A stretch of DNA of 64,000 nucleotides from Pyrus communis. Lineage: Eukaryota > Streptophyta > Magnoliopsida > Rosales > Rosaceae. Position numbers and translations under genes: made by a program. Numbering within the stretch: position 1 is the first letter of the stretch; each line of letters starts with the position of its first letter. Location: NCBI RefSeq assembly GCF_963583255.1, contig NC_084804.1:25361061-25425060 (forward strand), read 5' to 3'. The notes under the pieces were generated by a model, which had not been told where the DNA came from, did not search any database, and was given only the letters and a program-made list of their open reading frames with translations. Shown one piece after another: positions 10,229 to 21,400 of this stretch.

Positions 10229-10242
10229 TAACATAAATAAAA

Positions 10243-11364
10243 TCAAACGGCATGGAATTGGTCCTTGAATGGAAGGTGATACTTGAAGTGAACCAGCATT
10301 GGTTTGAATTCTAGTGTAGGTGCCTGATTCAAAAAAAATAGCAAGTTAGTATAAAATCTAATGGAATTTGGAAAAAAATACTTACTTGTTTTGTCCGACA
10401 AGAACTCAATGACAAATACCACTCCTTTGAAAGTTTCAGGGATATTGGACTTGGCCAGATTGCAAGTGATGGTTATTACTTGTCCAATGTCATCAAATTT
10501 AACTTCTTTGGATTTTGTGGTTTCAAGAACGTCCTCTTTGATGGATTCATGACATTCCCTACTTGTCACCTTTGGAAGGGCTTCCAAGATGTCTTTTTCA
10601 CCTTCTTCTTCCTTGGAAGTCATGAATCTGCAAGGAATAGGGTTAAAAATAATGAAATTTGGAACAACCATACCTGTATTAGATGGCATAGGAGCAATAG
10701 GAGCCTCCGGTAAAGGTGTTTCCACCCTTTCCGTGGGTTGGGTGTATTCCTCTTCCTTGTGATTTGATTTTGATGGTTGAGGGTCCGTTCCAACCTCCTT
10801 GTCACTTCTCAACATGATAGCATTGGTGGTTTCAAATTCTCCCTTCTGATTTGCAATGGTTGAACTAGGGAGTTCACCTTGGTCGCAAAATTGTCCTTCG
10901 AACTCCGCTATCTGCCCAATTTGCTTTTCCAGAGTAGTAAGTAATTGAAAAATTGTATCATTATCATTTGAATTACCTACATTACTTTGGGCAGGTTGTG
11001 GTGGATGCATAGGCATTGAATAGAACTCCTCATACGGCTGCCAATATCCTTCTTGTTGTGCCTCATTGTCTTGATTTTGTAAGCCCTGCACCAAACAAAT
11101 TAATTCATCAAGCTTTTGATTATAATTTATTGACGAACATAAATTTGGTTGGGCATATTGAATATGAGGTTGTGGTGGCTGCCAATATCCTCCTTGTTGA
11201 GCATTTTGAGGTTCCCACCACATAGAGTTTGAATGATCACTCCAATCCGAATTGTAAGTTTTGGAAAACACGTTATTCCTTGATTGAAGATTAAATATAT
11301 CAACTCTTTGCATTTGGGACCTTTCCATGAGTTGTGACAAAAGAGAAGCATTATCAAGTGCCAT
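10243..11364 (-). CDS. Mini-gag protein of element B (373 aa)
   Basis: Starts at the ATG at 11362-11364 (MALDNASLLSQ); the open frame extends further upstream through the PBS from a TTG, which is not a likely start. Features in order are SMWWEPQ-like, one YWQPYEEFYS motif, EKQIGQIAEFEGQF, the acidic linker, the CRFMTSKEEEGEKDILEALPKV segment, VEFDDIGQVITITCNLAKS (shared with C), and the pre-RT piece APTLEFKPMLVHFKYH, ending in FHAV. The capsid domain, zinc knuckle, protease and polymerase are absent. It is convergent with ORF2. The role is unknown. An intron-like segment is at 10324-10385. Confidence 0.75.
   Translation of the reverse strand: MALDNASLLSQLMERSQMQRVDIFNLQSRNNVFSKTYNSDWSDHSNSMWWEPQNAQQGGYWQPPQPHIQYAQPNLCSSINYNQKLDELICLVQGLQNQDNEAQQEGYWQPYEEFYSMPMHPPQPAQSNVGNSNDNDTIFQLLTTLEKQIGQIAEFEGQFCDQGELPSSTIANQKGEFETTNAIMLRSDKEVGTDPQPSKSNHKEEEYTQPTERVETPLPEAPIAPMPSNTGMVVPNFIIFNPIPCRFMTSKEEEGEKDILEALPKVTSRECHESIKEDVLETTKSKEVKFDDIGQVITITCNLAKSNIPETFKGVVFVIEFLSDKTSKYFFPNSIRFYTNLLFFLNQAPTLEFKPMLVHFKYHLPFKDQFHAV
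10324..10385 (-). other. Intron-like segment in mini-gag B (62 nt, phase 1)
   Basis: Minus sense: donor AA|GTAAGT, branch-like TATACTAAC, acceptor GAATCAG|G. Position, phase and length class match C (3690-3751). Confidence 0.55.
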
Positions 11365-11459
11365 CTTGTTCTTAACAAACAAAACACAAATAATAAAAAA
11401 AACTAAATCTAAAAGACAATACAGAAACAAACAATCCAAGGGATTAGCAAATTTTCTAA

Positions 11460-11477
11460 TCCCCGGCAACGGCGCCA
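11460..11477 (-). other. Element B primer binding site (tRNA-Asp type)
   Basis: TGGCGCCGTTGCCGGGGA on the minus strand, five bases (AATTT) after the 5' LTR end. Athila-lineage elements are known to use tRNA-Asp. The following stem-loop is damaged in this copy (TTTTCTAATCCCC). Confidence 0.9.
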
Positions 11478-11482
11478 AAATT

Positions 11483-13862
11483 TGGTGCGAGATTTATACG
11501 CGCATAAATTAAACCCTCTTTTTGACAATTGTAGTAATGATGTAAGTAGGGATCGTTCTGGACCGGGGATTAGGAGGGATTGTTAATCACTTGGATTTGA
11601 CTCAAAAACATAAAAACGTAATATAAAACACTAAACTAGACTCAAAGAATGTAAAACTAAACTTTAAAACACTAAGACAAACCAAAGACTCAAAATGCTT
11701 TTAAAAACACAAACTAAAATGATTTCTAACTAAATTGACATTAAAGTAAAGGGGGATTTAAGTTTATACGAAATTAAATTAAATGAACAAATTAAAACAG
11801 AATGTAAATATGAAATTGATGAAATAGAATGGATGAATGCTAGCTAAGGGGGTCATCTCCACATATGTTACACTTGCATAATAAAAAGATTTCCAATTGC
11901 ATTTCAATAAATTATGAAACTCATCACCCCGGGTTAATTAGGTCCGCTTAAATTAACCTTCAAATCTTCCTAACGTTATTGAATTGGATGATTGCATACG
12001 ACAACCCAAAACATTCCCCACAAGTCCCCTACATGATTGCATAATAGAGATACAAGCAAGAATCATTACGCTCTATGAAGATTATAAGTGTTGACGAGGC
12101 ATTCGTTACTATGATTGCATGAAACTCGTGCCAAGAATTCATTTAACGCGATTGTTTATAAGCAACCTCCACTACTTGTGAATATAAGTTCATAACGATT
12201 AGGTGGAACTCACTTATATTCTAGCGTCATATTCATGCATGAAAATTAAGCGTGCACTCTCAATAAACATACATAAATAAGTTATCAATCAAACGGTTAA
12301 ACAAATTGAATTCACAACTTATGAAACGCAATTAGAAGTAATCAAATCAAAATGCAAGCATAAACATTTATTTCGAATTACCCCCTAGCTAAAGGGGGTT
12401 TAGTTCCTCATAACTTTGAAATCAAAGAAACACCTAAACATTCCAACAACTCAAACTTGAATTGTATGAACGTTTAGGCACTCTTTTCTTCCATTACTCA
12501 TACGTACAAAACAAAGAGAATTGAATTTAAACATTGAAATCAAAGAAACACCTAAACATTCCAACAACTCAAACTTGAATTGTATGAATGTTTAGGCCCT
12601 CTTATCTTCCTCGTTGTTGTAGCACAAGGTCTAAGGTGAGGTTTGGGGAATTATGGAAATGGATGAGGAATGGTGGAAGGGGGACTCACGGTTTTGGATT
12701 CTAAGGGGAAGTGTTTGTGTTAGTTGTGGTGTGAGAAATGGAGAGATGGAGTGGGGAGTGAATGCAAGGGTATTTATAGGAGGAGTGGAGATGTATATGG
12801 CTATTTGTTTAAGGTGTTTGTGTGGAGGAATGATGGAGAATTGCATGTGGAATGGCTGCAATGATGAAGAATGAAAGCTGGAAAATAAAAGGGAAAGCTG
12901 GAAATCTGAAAATGCAAATGGGAATCCTGAAATGCAAAGGTGGCCACGGTTTTGAGTGAGTTTTGTGTTGGAAATGCATGTGAATGCATGTGAATGTTGT
13001 TTGTGTGAAGTGTGTGTGGGTTAAAGAATGAATGGTGGTGTAATGATGAAGTGTGATGGCTGAAAATGTCAAGGGAAATGCATGTGATTGCATGGCAAAG
13101 AATTTCAGGATGCATGTGTGTTGATTTAATGGAGGAACAAGTGCATGTGTTGAATTGGTGGTGCATGTGATTAAAGATGGAGAAGGTGGTGTAATGATGA
13201 AGTGGAATGGCTGAAAATGCAAAGGGGAGTGAAGGCCACGGCAAAGGTGTTTTGGTGCATGTGTTGGCTGTTTTGTTTGTTGGTTAAAGCTTGTGTTTGC
13301 ATGTGAATGTTGTTTGTGTGAAGTGTGTGTGAATGTGCATGTGTTTTAAAGAATGAATGGTGGTATAATGATGAAGTGTGATGAGTGATAAGTGTATGAT
13401 ATGTTGAGTGATAAATGAATGATATGTTGAGTGATAAGATAAGTGGTTATTGATATGTAGATGAATGAATGATATGATAAGTAATAAATGAATGATATGT
13501 GGTGATGATAAGATAAGTGTATGATATGATAAGTGGTGAATGAAGGAGTGGAATGTTGGAATGTTATGCACGACTAAGGATATAGGAAAGGTTTAAATAT
13601 CCTAAAACTAAAGGGAACAAGGTTCCAACACTTTGGTCTTCAATTAGGTTTTCAATTTCGTCCAACACTTTGGCTCCAAGCATAAGCTTTCCATCCTTAG
13701 CCCAAAAGTGCTCCAAAAGTCTCCAAAATGCATCTTTTTGCTCCTTTAGCCCTTTCGACCTACAAACACACGAAAATAGCTTAAAGTACTAAAATAACTA
13801 AAGAAACATAACGTAAATGCACGAGAACAAGCCATTTAAGTCGCATGAATATGCTCCTATCA
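11483..13862 (-). repeat. Element B 5' LTR (2380 bp)
   Basis: Pairs with 3931-6378; same termini (TGGTGCGAG...CTCCTATCA). The TATA-type box is near 12770. Substitutions seen include GAAATC for GAAATT and GAGTGAG for GAGTGTG. Confidence 0.92.
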
Positions 13863-13867
13863 GTGGG

Positions 13868-14435
13868 CAATTCACCAATTCAAGCTACAAAATCAGATTT
13901 GCGTTCCTCAATCTCTATCTCTTTATTATTTTTATTTTGTCATGTTAGTTTGTTTATATTGTTTGTGTGGATGTGAGTCTTTGTGTGAAACATTGAGGAC
14001 AATGTTTGATTTAAGTGTGGGGGGGTAAACAAAGTGTTTTTCATGTAAATTCGTGGGATTTTATCACCCATCATTTCTAATGTTGTTTCACACTGTTTTT
14101 AAGTGTTTTTTAGAGTGTTTTGAAGTGTTTTTATGTCTTTTGGTCAGAAAATCCGAAAATTTACAAAACAATTACAAAATAGTTTTGAAAAACCCAAAAA
14201 GAGTTGTTTTTAAGTTGTTTTTGTGTGTTTGTTTGTGTCTTAGGTCACCTTCCAACACAATGATGAGGATTTGGTTTTTAATTGCATGACTATTAAAGAA
14301 TGTTGTAAACATGGCTGGAAGTTGATTTATGCTTTGGTTTATGCTTGGTTATGGTTATAATTTATGAATTCACATGTAATTACAAAGATAAAATCAGTTT
14401 TTGTAACATGCTTGAAGGAAGAAACTCAAACTAAC
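13868..14435 (+). other. Element C 3' region, middle piece
   Basis: Continues C after the GTGGG duplication of B. It contains the PPT-like TTAAGTGTGGGGGGGTAA (about 14012-14029) after CATTGAGGACAATGTTTG. It ends at CTAAC, the target duplication of A. No gene is seen. Confidence 0.8.
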
Positions 14436-16494
14436 TGATGCGAAATATATTAAGCACACAAATTAAACCCTCTTCTGACAATTGTAGCAAAGTATGTAAG
14501 TAGGGATCGTTCAAAACCGGGGATTAGGAGGGATTGCTAAACTCTTGAAAACTGACCTAAGAACTCCAAAACAAAGTTAAAAACACTAATTTGGACTCAA
14601 AGAATGAAAAACCAAAGTTAAAACACTAAAACAAAACAAAAACTCAAAACAGCAACTAGAAGACTCAAAACTGCCTAAAAACCACTTTCTGGGCAGTTTT
14701 GAGCACCTACACTAATTTGGACGAATTTGGTTGAAAACTTGACTCAAAACACTTAAAAACATGAACCAAAACAATTTCTAACTAAATTGAGACTTCAAAG
14801 TAAAGGGGGATTTGATTTGGACGAAATTAAAGTTGAGAAAACAGATTGCAAAGTAAAACTGATTTTGAAATGTTTTTGGGGTTTTTAATGGATGATGGAC
14901 TAGTTAGGGGTTCTTTCTCCACACATGACAAGTAGGCAAATGACTCGATTTCCAGTTATTCCTTCATAGAATTATCAATGACAATGCCCCAAATTAACCG
15001 TGACATCACTAGTTAATTCTCAAGTTTTCCTTGTGTTATTGAATTGGATGACATCATACGACAACCCAAAGTATTCTTCAAAAGTTCCTTACATGACATC
15101 ATAATAAAGATACAATCAAAGATCATTACGTTCAATGAAAACTATAAGCATTGACAAAGCACTTGTGACTATGACATCATGACACTTATGCTAGGAATTG
15201 AACTTAACGCGATTGTGACTAGCAACCTTCACTACTTGTGAATATAAGTGTGTGACAATTATGTGAAACAAACTTATATTCTAGCATCATATTCATGCAA
15301 GCCAATTAAGTGTCGACCCCTAATTAACAAACACAAATACGTTATTACTCGCACAGTTAAGCCAATTGCATTCACGATTCAAGAACTCATAACTGGAATT
15401 TATCAAATCAACTTGCACACATAGTTATGGCTTTGAAATCACCCCTAACCAATAGGGGTTTAGCCACTCATGTTCATAGAAAAATGAAAGGAAAATAAAT
15501 TAAACATTGAAATCATAAAACGAATTACACCTAGAATGCACCAACGACGAAGCTTGAGCATCCAAGAGTCTTTCCTTCTTTCTCCTTGCTACGGCACAAA
15601 GGTGGATGGGATGGTTAGGATGTGTTTTAGGATCAGGGATTATGGAATTGGATGGTGGATAGGCACGGCAAGGTGTAGTGTTTGGCTGGAATTGTGTTTC
15701 TAGGATTTTAGGATGTGTAGAGTGGTGTGGCTAGATGAATGGACGAAAATTGGGTGAATGAGTGATCCCCCAAGTGCCTTGCTGCCAAGCCTTATTTATA
15801 GGGCTAGGAAAGGTTTTGAACTTAGTTGAAACCAAAAGGTTTTTTGTACCAGAAATTCTATACATGAAACAATATATGTGTGTAGCTTGGACAAGGTAGG
15901 AGACAAGATAGGACGGCTAGGAGACAAGGTAGGACGGCTAGTGACAACTAGGAGACAAGGTAGGATGGCTAGGAGACAAGGTAGGACGGCTAGTGACAAG
16001 CTAGGACGGCTAGGAGACAAGCTAGGACGGCTAGTGACAAGCTAGGACGGCTAGGAGACAAGGTAGGACGGCTAGGAGACAAGGTAGGACGGCTAGGAGA
16101 CAAGGTAGGACGGCTAGTAGACAAGGTAGGACGGCTAGGAGACAAGGTAGGACGGCTAGGAGACAAGCTAGGACGGCTAGGAGACAAGCTAGAAATTAGG
16201 CACCATGTGTGAATAGATAAAGCCTTCTAGAAATAAGGTTTTTTTTAGGCCCCCTTGCAGCTCCCTAAATGAATTCAAGCCTTCAAATTCGTCCATCCTC
16301 ATGCCTCCATGCTTGCACTATCCAATCTTGGCCCAAAAATGCTCTAGAATGCTCCAAATTGCTTCTTTTTGCATACTTTGACACTAAAACCTGAAATTGC
16401 ACGAAAATGACTTTAAACACTTAAACTAACTAAGGAAAAACAACATAAATGCATGAGAACAAGCCAATTAAGTCGCATAAAAATGCTCCTATCA
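14436..16494 (-). repeat. Element A 3' LTR (2059 bp)
   Basis: Runs TGATGCGAAATATATT...CTCCTATCA on the plus strand. The TATA box in element sense is TATAAATA at 15793-15800, with the 21-bp array immediately upstream of it. Confidence 0.95.
15891..16192 (-). repeat. 21-bp tandem array in element A 3' LTR
   Basis: About 13 units of GGACGGCTAGGAGACAAG-type sequence, with a GTGACAAG variant and CAAGGT/CAAGCT alternation. It sits about 90 bp upstream of the LTR TATA box, so an enhancer-like role is possible. In another frame it reads as repeated SPSRPTL, which is not a real protein. Confidence 0.9.
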
Positions 16495-16510
16495 AATTCC
16501 CCCACACTTA
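16495..16510 (-). other. Element A polypurine tract
   Basis: AATTCCCCCACACTTA next to the 3' LTR; AAGTGTGGGGGAATT in element sense. Confidence 0.88.
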
Positions 16511-17277
16511 GCTTTTGCTAGTCCTCGAGCAAAACAAAGAAATAAAACAAGACAAAACAAACAAACATAATCTAAACCTTCCAACGTTTGCCTCAGGGAT
16601 TTCCAATGCACATGACATGTTAAAGATTATCATTCCCACAGATTTGAGTCAATTTAACACTTAAGCACATGCTTAATCATAGTCACTACTTACTAGTTCA
16701 CAATTAACCAATTAAAACAATGTTTTGAATGTAGTAACATGCCTTAGAGAATTCCTTCTATCCTTAATAGATTTGCACTCTATTTTCACTCAGATTTTCT
16801 AACTACACACCCTATACTAGTTATATGTGAGAGAATTGATGTAGATATAAAAACGAATGCTCACATATATGTATCACAAAGAACGCAATTTCCGGAGTTA
16901 ATAGGCATGTTTAGATATGATCTCATGAATGGAATGCTACTACTTAGATGCGAGAACCAGTGACACCATATGCTCATACCAAATTCAAACTCAACAAATT
17001 GAAACACATAACACTCAAGATAGAAGTTTAAGGGTTGCAACGGGGCTTGGGGTATTGGTTAACAAAGAAAGGATAGGGAAAACAAACGTTACTTCAAGCA
17101 TTAGTAAGCAAAGTAATGAAATTAAGACTTAGAATTCACTTAGTTTGCAGAAATTAACTTAAAAACACAAGGGGAAGACTTTAAACAACTTCTTGGGGCC
17201 GAATTTAACTTTTTGGACCCTTTCTTCAACAAACAACACCTTGGAACTCTTTTTCTCACGTTGTTCAACACTTTTCA

Positions 17278-17313
<36 letters not shown>

Positions 17314-18407
17314 GAATTTTTCTTTTCTTTTCTTTCTACTTCCCCCACACTTGGTTTCTGCCATAAAGGAATTCCATTTGAATCATGCTTACTATACTTT
17401 AAGAACGAGGGTATGGATAGTCCTAATCTAGGCTAGGTGAGGGTAATGTGGGTTAACAAAGAAAAGGCTAAACAAGGCTCAATGGGGTTAACACCTAAAC
17501 ATATAATGGAGTAGGGCACACGGCTTTTTGGCTAAAGTGGTGGTCACTTCACAACTTCATCTTGAAAATGTGTTATGCTAATCAATACCATGCTTTGAAT
17601 GAAATGGGCATGACTTCTAGTGTTTGGAACTAAATGATGAAACGCCTTCTAAGTAGCAACCAAGCAAAGAATAATGAGATCATGCAACGATTTTAGAAAA
17701 CAAAGAATGCACAGATTTTAACTCTCCAAATAAACGTTTAGGTTCAAGTCTCACAAGGTTGTAGCGTTAATTTGAGTTCCTTCCTTCAAGCATGTTACAA
17801 AAACTGATTTTTTTCTTTTATGATTGCATGTGAATTCATAAGTTATAACCACAACCAAGCATAAACATAGAGTAAATCAAACTTTCATCCATGTTAATCA
17901 CTCTCTTTAACAGCCATGTATTTAAAAACCAAATCCTCATCATTGTGTTGGAAGGTACCCTAAGACACAAACAAACACACAAAAACAACTCTTTTTTGGG
18001 TTTTTTTAAAACAAATTTTTCAAATTTTTCTTTGATTTTCGGATTTTTACTTCAAAACATACTAAAACACACCAAAACTGCTTAAAAACACTTAAAAACA
18101 GCAAGGAACAAGTTTTGAAATACTGGGTGATAAAATCCCACGAATTTGCATGAAAAACACTTAGTTACCCCCCCACACTTAAATCAAACATTGTCCTCAA
18201 TGTTTTAAGCATAGAATCACACAAAGAAACACACAAACAGCAAGTAAAACAACTAAATAGGCAGATTAGAAAGAATCAACAAAGAGAAGGGTTTAGGAAC
18301 GCAAATCTGGAATTGGAGTGCTTTCTAGGTCTTCCTTTGTTGAATGGCATGGGTTGCCTCCCAAGTAGCGCTTTCTTTAACGTCTTGCAGCCGGACGAAG
18401 AACACGT
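16511..18407 (-). other. Element A 3' non-coding region
   Basis: No supported gene and no env-like frame. It contains two internal PPT-like motifs (about 17341-17353 and 18168-18182), a 30-nt T run at 17281-17311 (A-rich in element sense), and the conserved post-stop block with GGGTTGCCTCCCAAG and GTCTTGCAGCCGGACGA at about 18351-18400. Confidence 0.78.
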
Positions 18408-21400
18408 TCAGGCACCATTGGTGCCCACGGCATGGAGTGAGATCTCCTCCACAACCTGCCCCACGGCATTCTCATAGTATGGCTTCAATCTATGTCCGTT
18501 GACCTTGAATTCCACCCCATTCCTTAAGCTTTGGACTTGAACTGCACCATGTGGAAAAACATTAGTAACAACAAAAGGTCCAATCCATTTAGAACGTAAC
18601 TTTCCGGGAAATAAACGTAGACGAGAATTAAAAAGTAAAACTTTCTGCCCAATTGTGAAGGTTTTGCCCCTAATCATCTTGTCATGAAACGCCTTCGTCT
18701 TTTCCTTGTAAATGCGGGCATTCTCGTAAGCTTCATTCCTTAGTTCCTCAAGCTCATTCAATTGGAGCTTCCGATGCATTCCAGCAGCATCTAAGTCCAA
18801 ATTGAACGTTTTGATGGCCCAATGTGCCTTATGCTCTAGCTCCACGGGTAAGTGACAAGGTTTTCCATAAACTAGCCGAAATGGAGACATCCCTAGGGGT
18901 GTTTTGTAGGCAGTGCGATATGCCCATAGTGCATCGTCTAAACGCATGCTCCAATCCTTCCGGTTAGGCCCCACGGTCTTCTCCAAGATTTGCTTGACCT
19001 CTCTATTTGATACTTCGGCTTGGCCACTTGTTTGTGGGTGATAAGGTGTTGAAACCTTATGCTTGACATTGTACTTCTTCAAGAGTGCCTCAATGGTCCT
19101 ATTGCAGAAATGTGAACCTCCATCACTTATAAATACCCGTGGCATCCCAAATCTAGAGAAAATGTTAGTCTTGATGAAATCTGAAACCACTCTAGAATCG
19201 TTAGTACGGGTAGCTTTTGCTTCTACCCATTTAGAAACATAATCAACCGCAAGCAAAATATAAGTGAAACCAAATGAAGAAGGAAAAGGACCCATGAAAT
19301 CAATACCCCAAACATCAAAGATTTCAACATTGAAGATGGGTGTTTGCGGCATTTGGTCTTTTGAACCAATAGAACCTGTTCTTTGACATCTATCACATGT
19401 TAAGCAAAACATTCTAGCATCTTTGAACAATGTAGGCCAATAAAAACCAGATTCTAACACTTTACGAGCTGTCCTTTGGGTACCAAAATGGCCTCCACAT
19501 GCATAAGAATGACAAAATGCTAGAATTGAGTTAAAATCAGAAGTTGGCACACATCTTCTAATAATCTGATCTGGGCAATATTTCCATAGATATGGATCAT
19601 CCCACACATAAAATCTTGCATCATGTATCAATTTATCACGTTGGACCTTGCTTAGGGTGTTAGGAACTTGCTTAGTCACCAAGAAATTGACCAAATCGGC
19701 ATACCAAGGGGTACGTACCTCAATGGACAGAAGTTGTTCATCCGGAAACGTCTCAGAAATGGGGAGGGATTCTTCTTCATGCACCAATCTACTCAAGTGG
19801 TCAGCCACCACGTTTTCACAACCTTTCTTGTCCCTAATTTCAATATCGAACTCTTGAAGTAGGAGCATCCAACGAATGAGCCTTGGTTTGGCCTCCTTTT
19901 TGGTGAAAAGATACTTCAAGGCTGCATGGTCAGTGAAAACAATTACTTTAGTGCCAATAAGATATGATCTAAACTTATCTAAAGCAAATACAACCGCCAA
20001 GAGTTCTTTTTCGGTTGTAGAATAATTCAATTGAGCATCATTTAAAGTGCGGGAAGCATAATAAATAACATGTGACTGTTTATTTTTCCTTTGACCCAAA
20101 ACAGCCCCAAGTGCATAATCCGAGGCATCACACATCAATTCAAATGGAATGGACCAATCCGGGGGAGTTATGATGGGTGCCGTGGTTAGGAGCTCTTTGA
20201 GATGCTTGAATGACTTCTCGCATGCCTCGTTGAACTCAAAAGACACATCTTTTTGGAGGAGGCGGCATAGGGGTTGTGCAATCTTGGAAAAGTCCTTGAT
20301 AAATCGTCTATAGAATCCTGCATGACCAAGAAAAGAACGAACCTCTCTAACCGAAGTAGGAGAGGGTAAGTAACGTACAAGATCCACTTTAGACTTATCA
20401 ACTTCAATTCCTTTTTCAGAGATTATATGACCCAAAACAATACCTTGTTTAACCATAAAATGGCATTTTTCCCAATTTAAAACAAGGTTTGTTTCAACAC
20501 AACGTTTCAAGATTAAAGTGAGATTATCCAAGCATTTATCAAAAGAATCACCAAAAACACTAAAGTCATCCATGAATATCTCAATAATCCTTTCAACATA
20601 ATCAGAAAATATGCTTACCATACACCTTTGAAACGTGGCAGGGGCATTGCACAAACCAAATGGCATGCGTCGATATGCAAATGTTCCAAAGGGACAAGTA
20701 AAAGTGGTCTTTTCTTGATCATCCGGGGCAATGACAATTTGATTATAACCTGAATATCCATCAAGAAAGCAATAAAAAGAATGACCCGCTAACCTTTCCA
20801 ACATTTGATCTAGGAACGGCAATGGGAAGTGGTCCTTCCTTGTGGTGGCATTTATCTTCCTATAATCGATGCATACACGCCAACCGGTTTGGATTCTCAT
20901 GGGTACAAGCTCATTCTCGGCATTCTCCACAACCGTCACTCCGGATTTCTTAGGCACACATTGGATAGGTGAAACCCAATGACTATCGGAGATAGGATAA
21001 ATGACTCCACAATCAAGAAGTTTGATTATCTCCTTTTTCACAACTTCCATCATTGGAGGGTTAAGACGGCGTTGAGCCTCTCTAGTTGGTTTGGTCCCCT
21101 CCTCAAGAAATATGTGATGCATACAAGTTGTGGGGCTTATACCTTTGATATCGGCCAATGTCCATCCTAGGGCAGATTTGTACTCCTTCAACACATGCAT
21201 GAGTTTTTCCTCCTCTTGTGCCGTGAGGGATGATGATATGATGGCAGGCAGTGTCTCATTTTTTCCCAAGAAAATGTACTTCAAATGGCTTGGCAAAGGT
21301 TTGAGTTCAAGGATAGGTGCCTGAATTATGGATGGAAGCAACTTGTTAGTCGAAATGGGAATGGACTCTTTGTTAGGAAACTTACCATCATGTATTGGTG

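Larger units (their letters stand above)
8176..10242 (+). other. Captured segment in element B carrying ORF2
   Basis: About 2.07 kb that replaces the conserved post-stop block between the mini-gag stop and the standard 3' region (which resumes at CCAGATTTGCG in element sense). The same segment sits at the same place in M (51579-52926 plus 57569-58240). It carries ORF2 (+), its upstream region and a stretch with a twice-repeated TATCTCATATCAT. It is absent from A, C and D. The source gene is not recognised. A 277-aa antisense frame (8627-9460) over the ORF2 upstream region is frameshifted in M and probably not coding. Confidence 0.75.
3931..13862 (-). mobile_element. Element B, gene-carrying non-autonomous Athila-type element
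   Basis: Complete minus-strand insertion of 9.9 kb with target duplication GTGGG (3926-3930, 13863-13867). Order in its own sense: 5' LTR (11483-13862), PBS, mini-gag, A-rich tract, captured segment with convergent ORF2, 3' region, PPT, 3' LTR (3931-6378). The LTRs are nearly identical; I see three substitutions plus two indels totalling 68 bp in an ATGA-rich repeat, so the insertion is recent. No protease, reverse transcriptase or integrase is encoded, so enzymes must come from an autonomous relative such as A. Confidence 0.92.

Noticed and set aside
15796..16187. Frames reading SPSRPTL repeats as a repetitive protein
   Set aside because: They are translations of the 21-bp LTR array, lie inside the LTR and have no other coding features.
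15891..16192. 21-bp array as a CRISPR array
   Set aside because: No unique spacers between repeats, and the setting is a plant LTR.
16511..18407. Env-like gene in the 3' region of A
   Set aside because: No frame above about 75 codons, no signal peptide or membrane segment that holds up.
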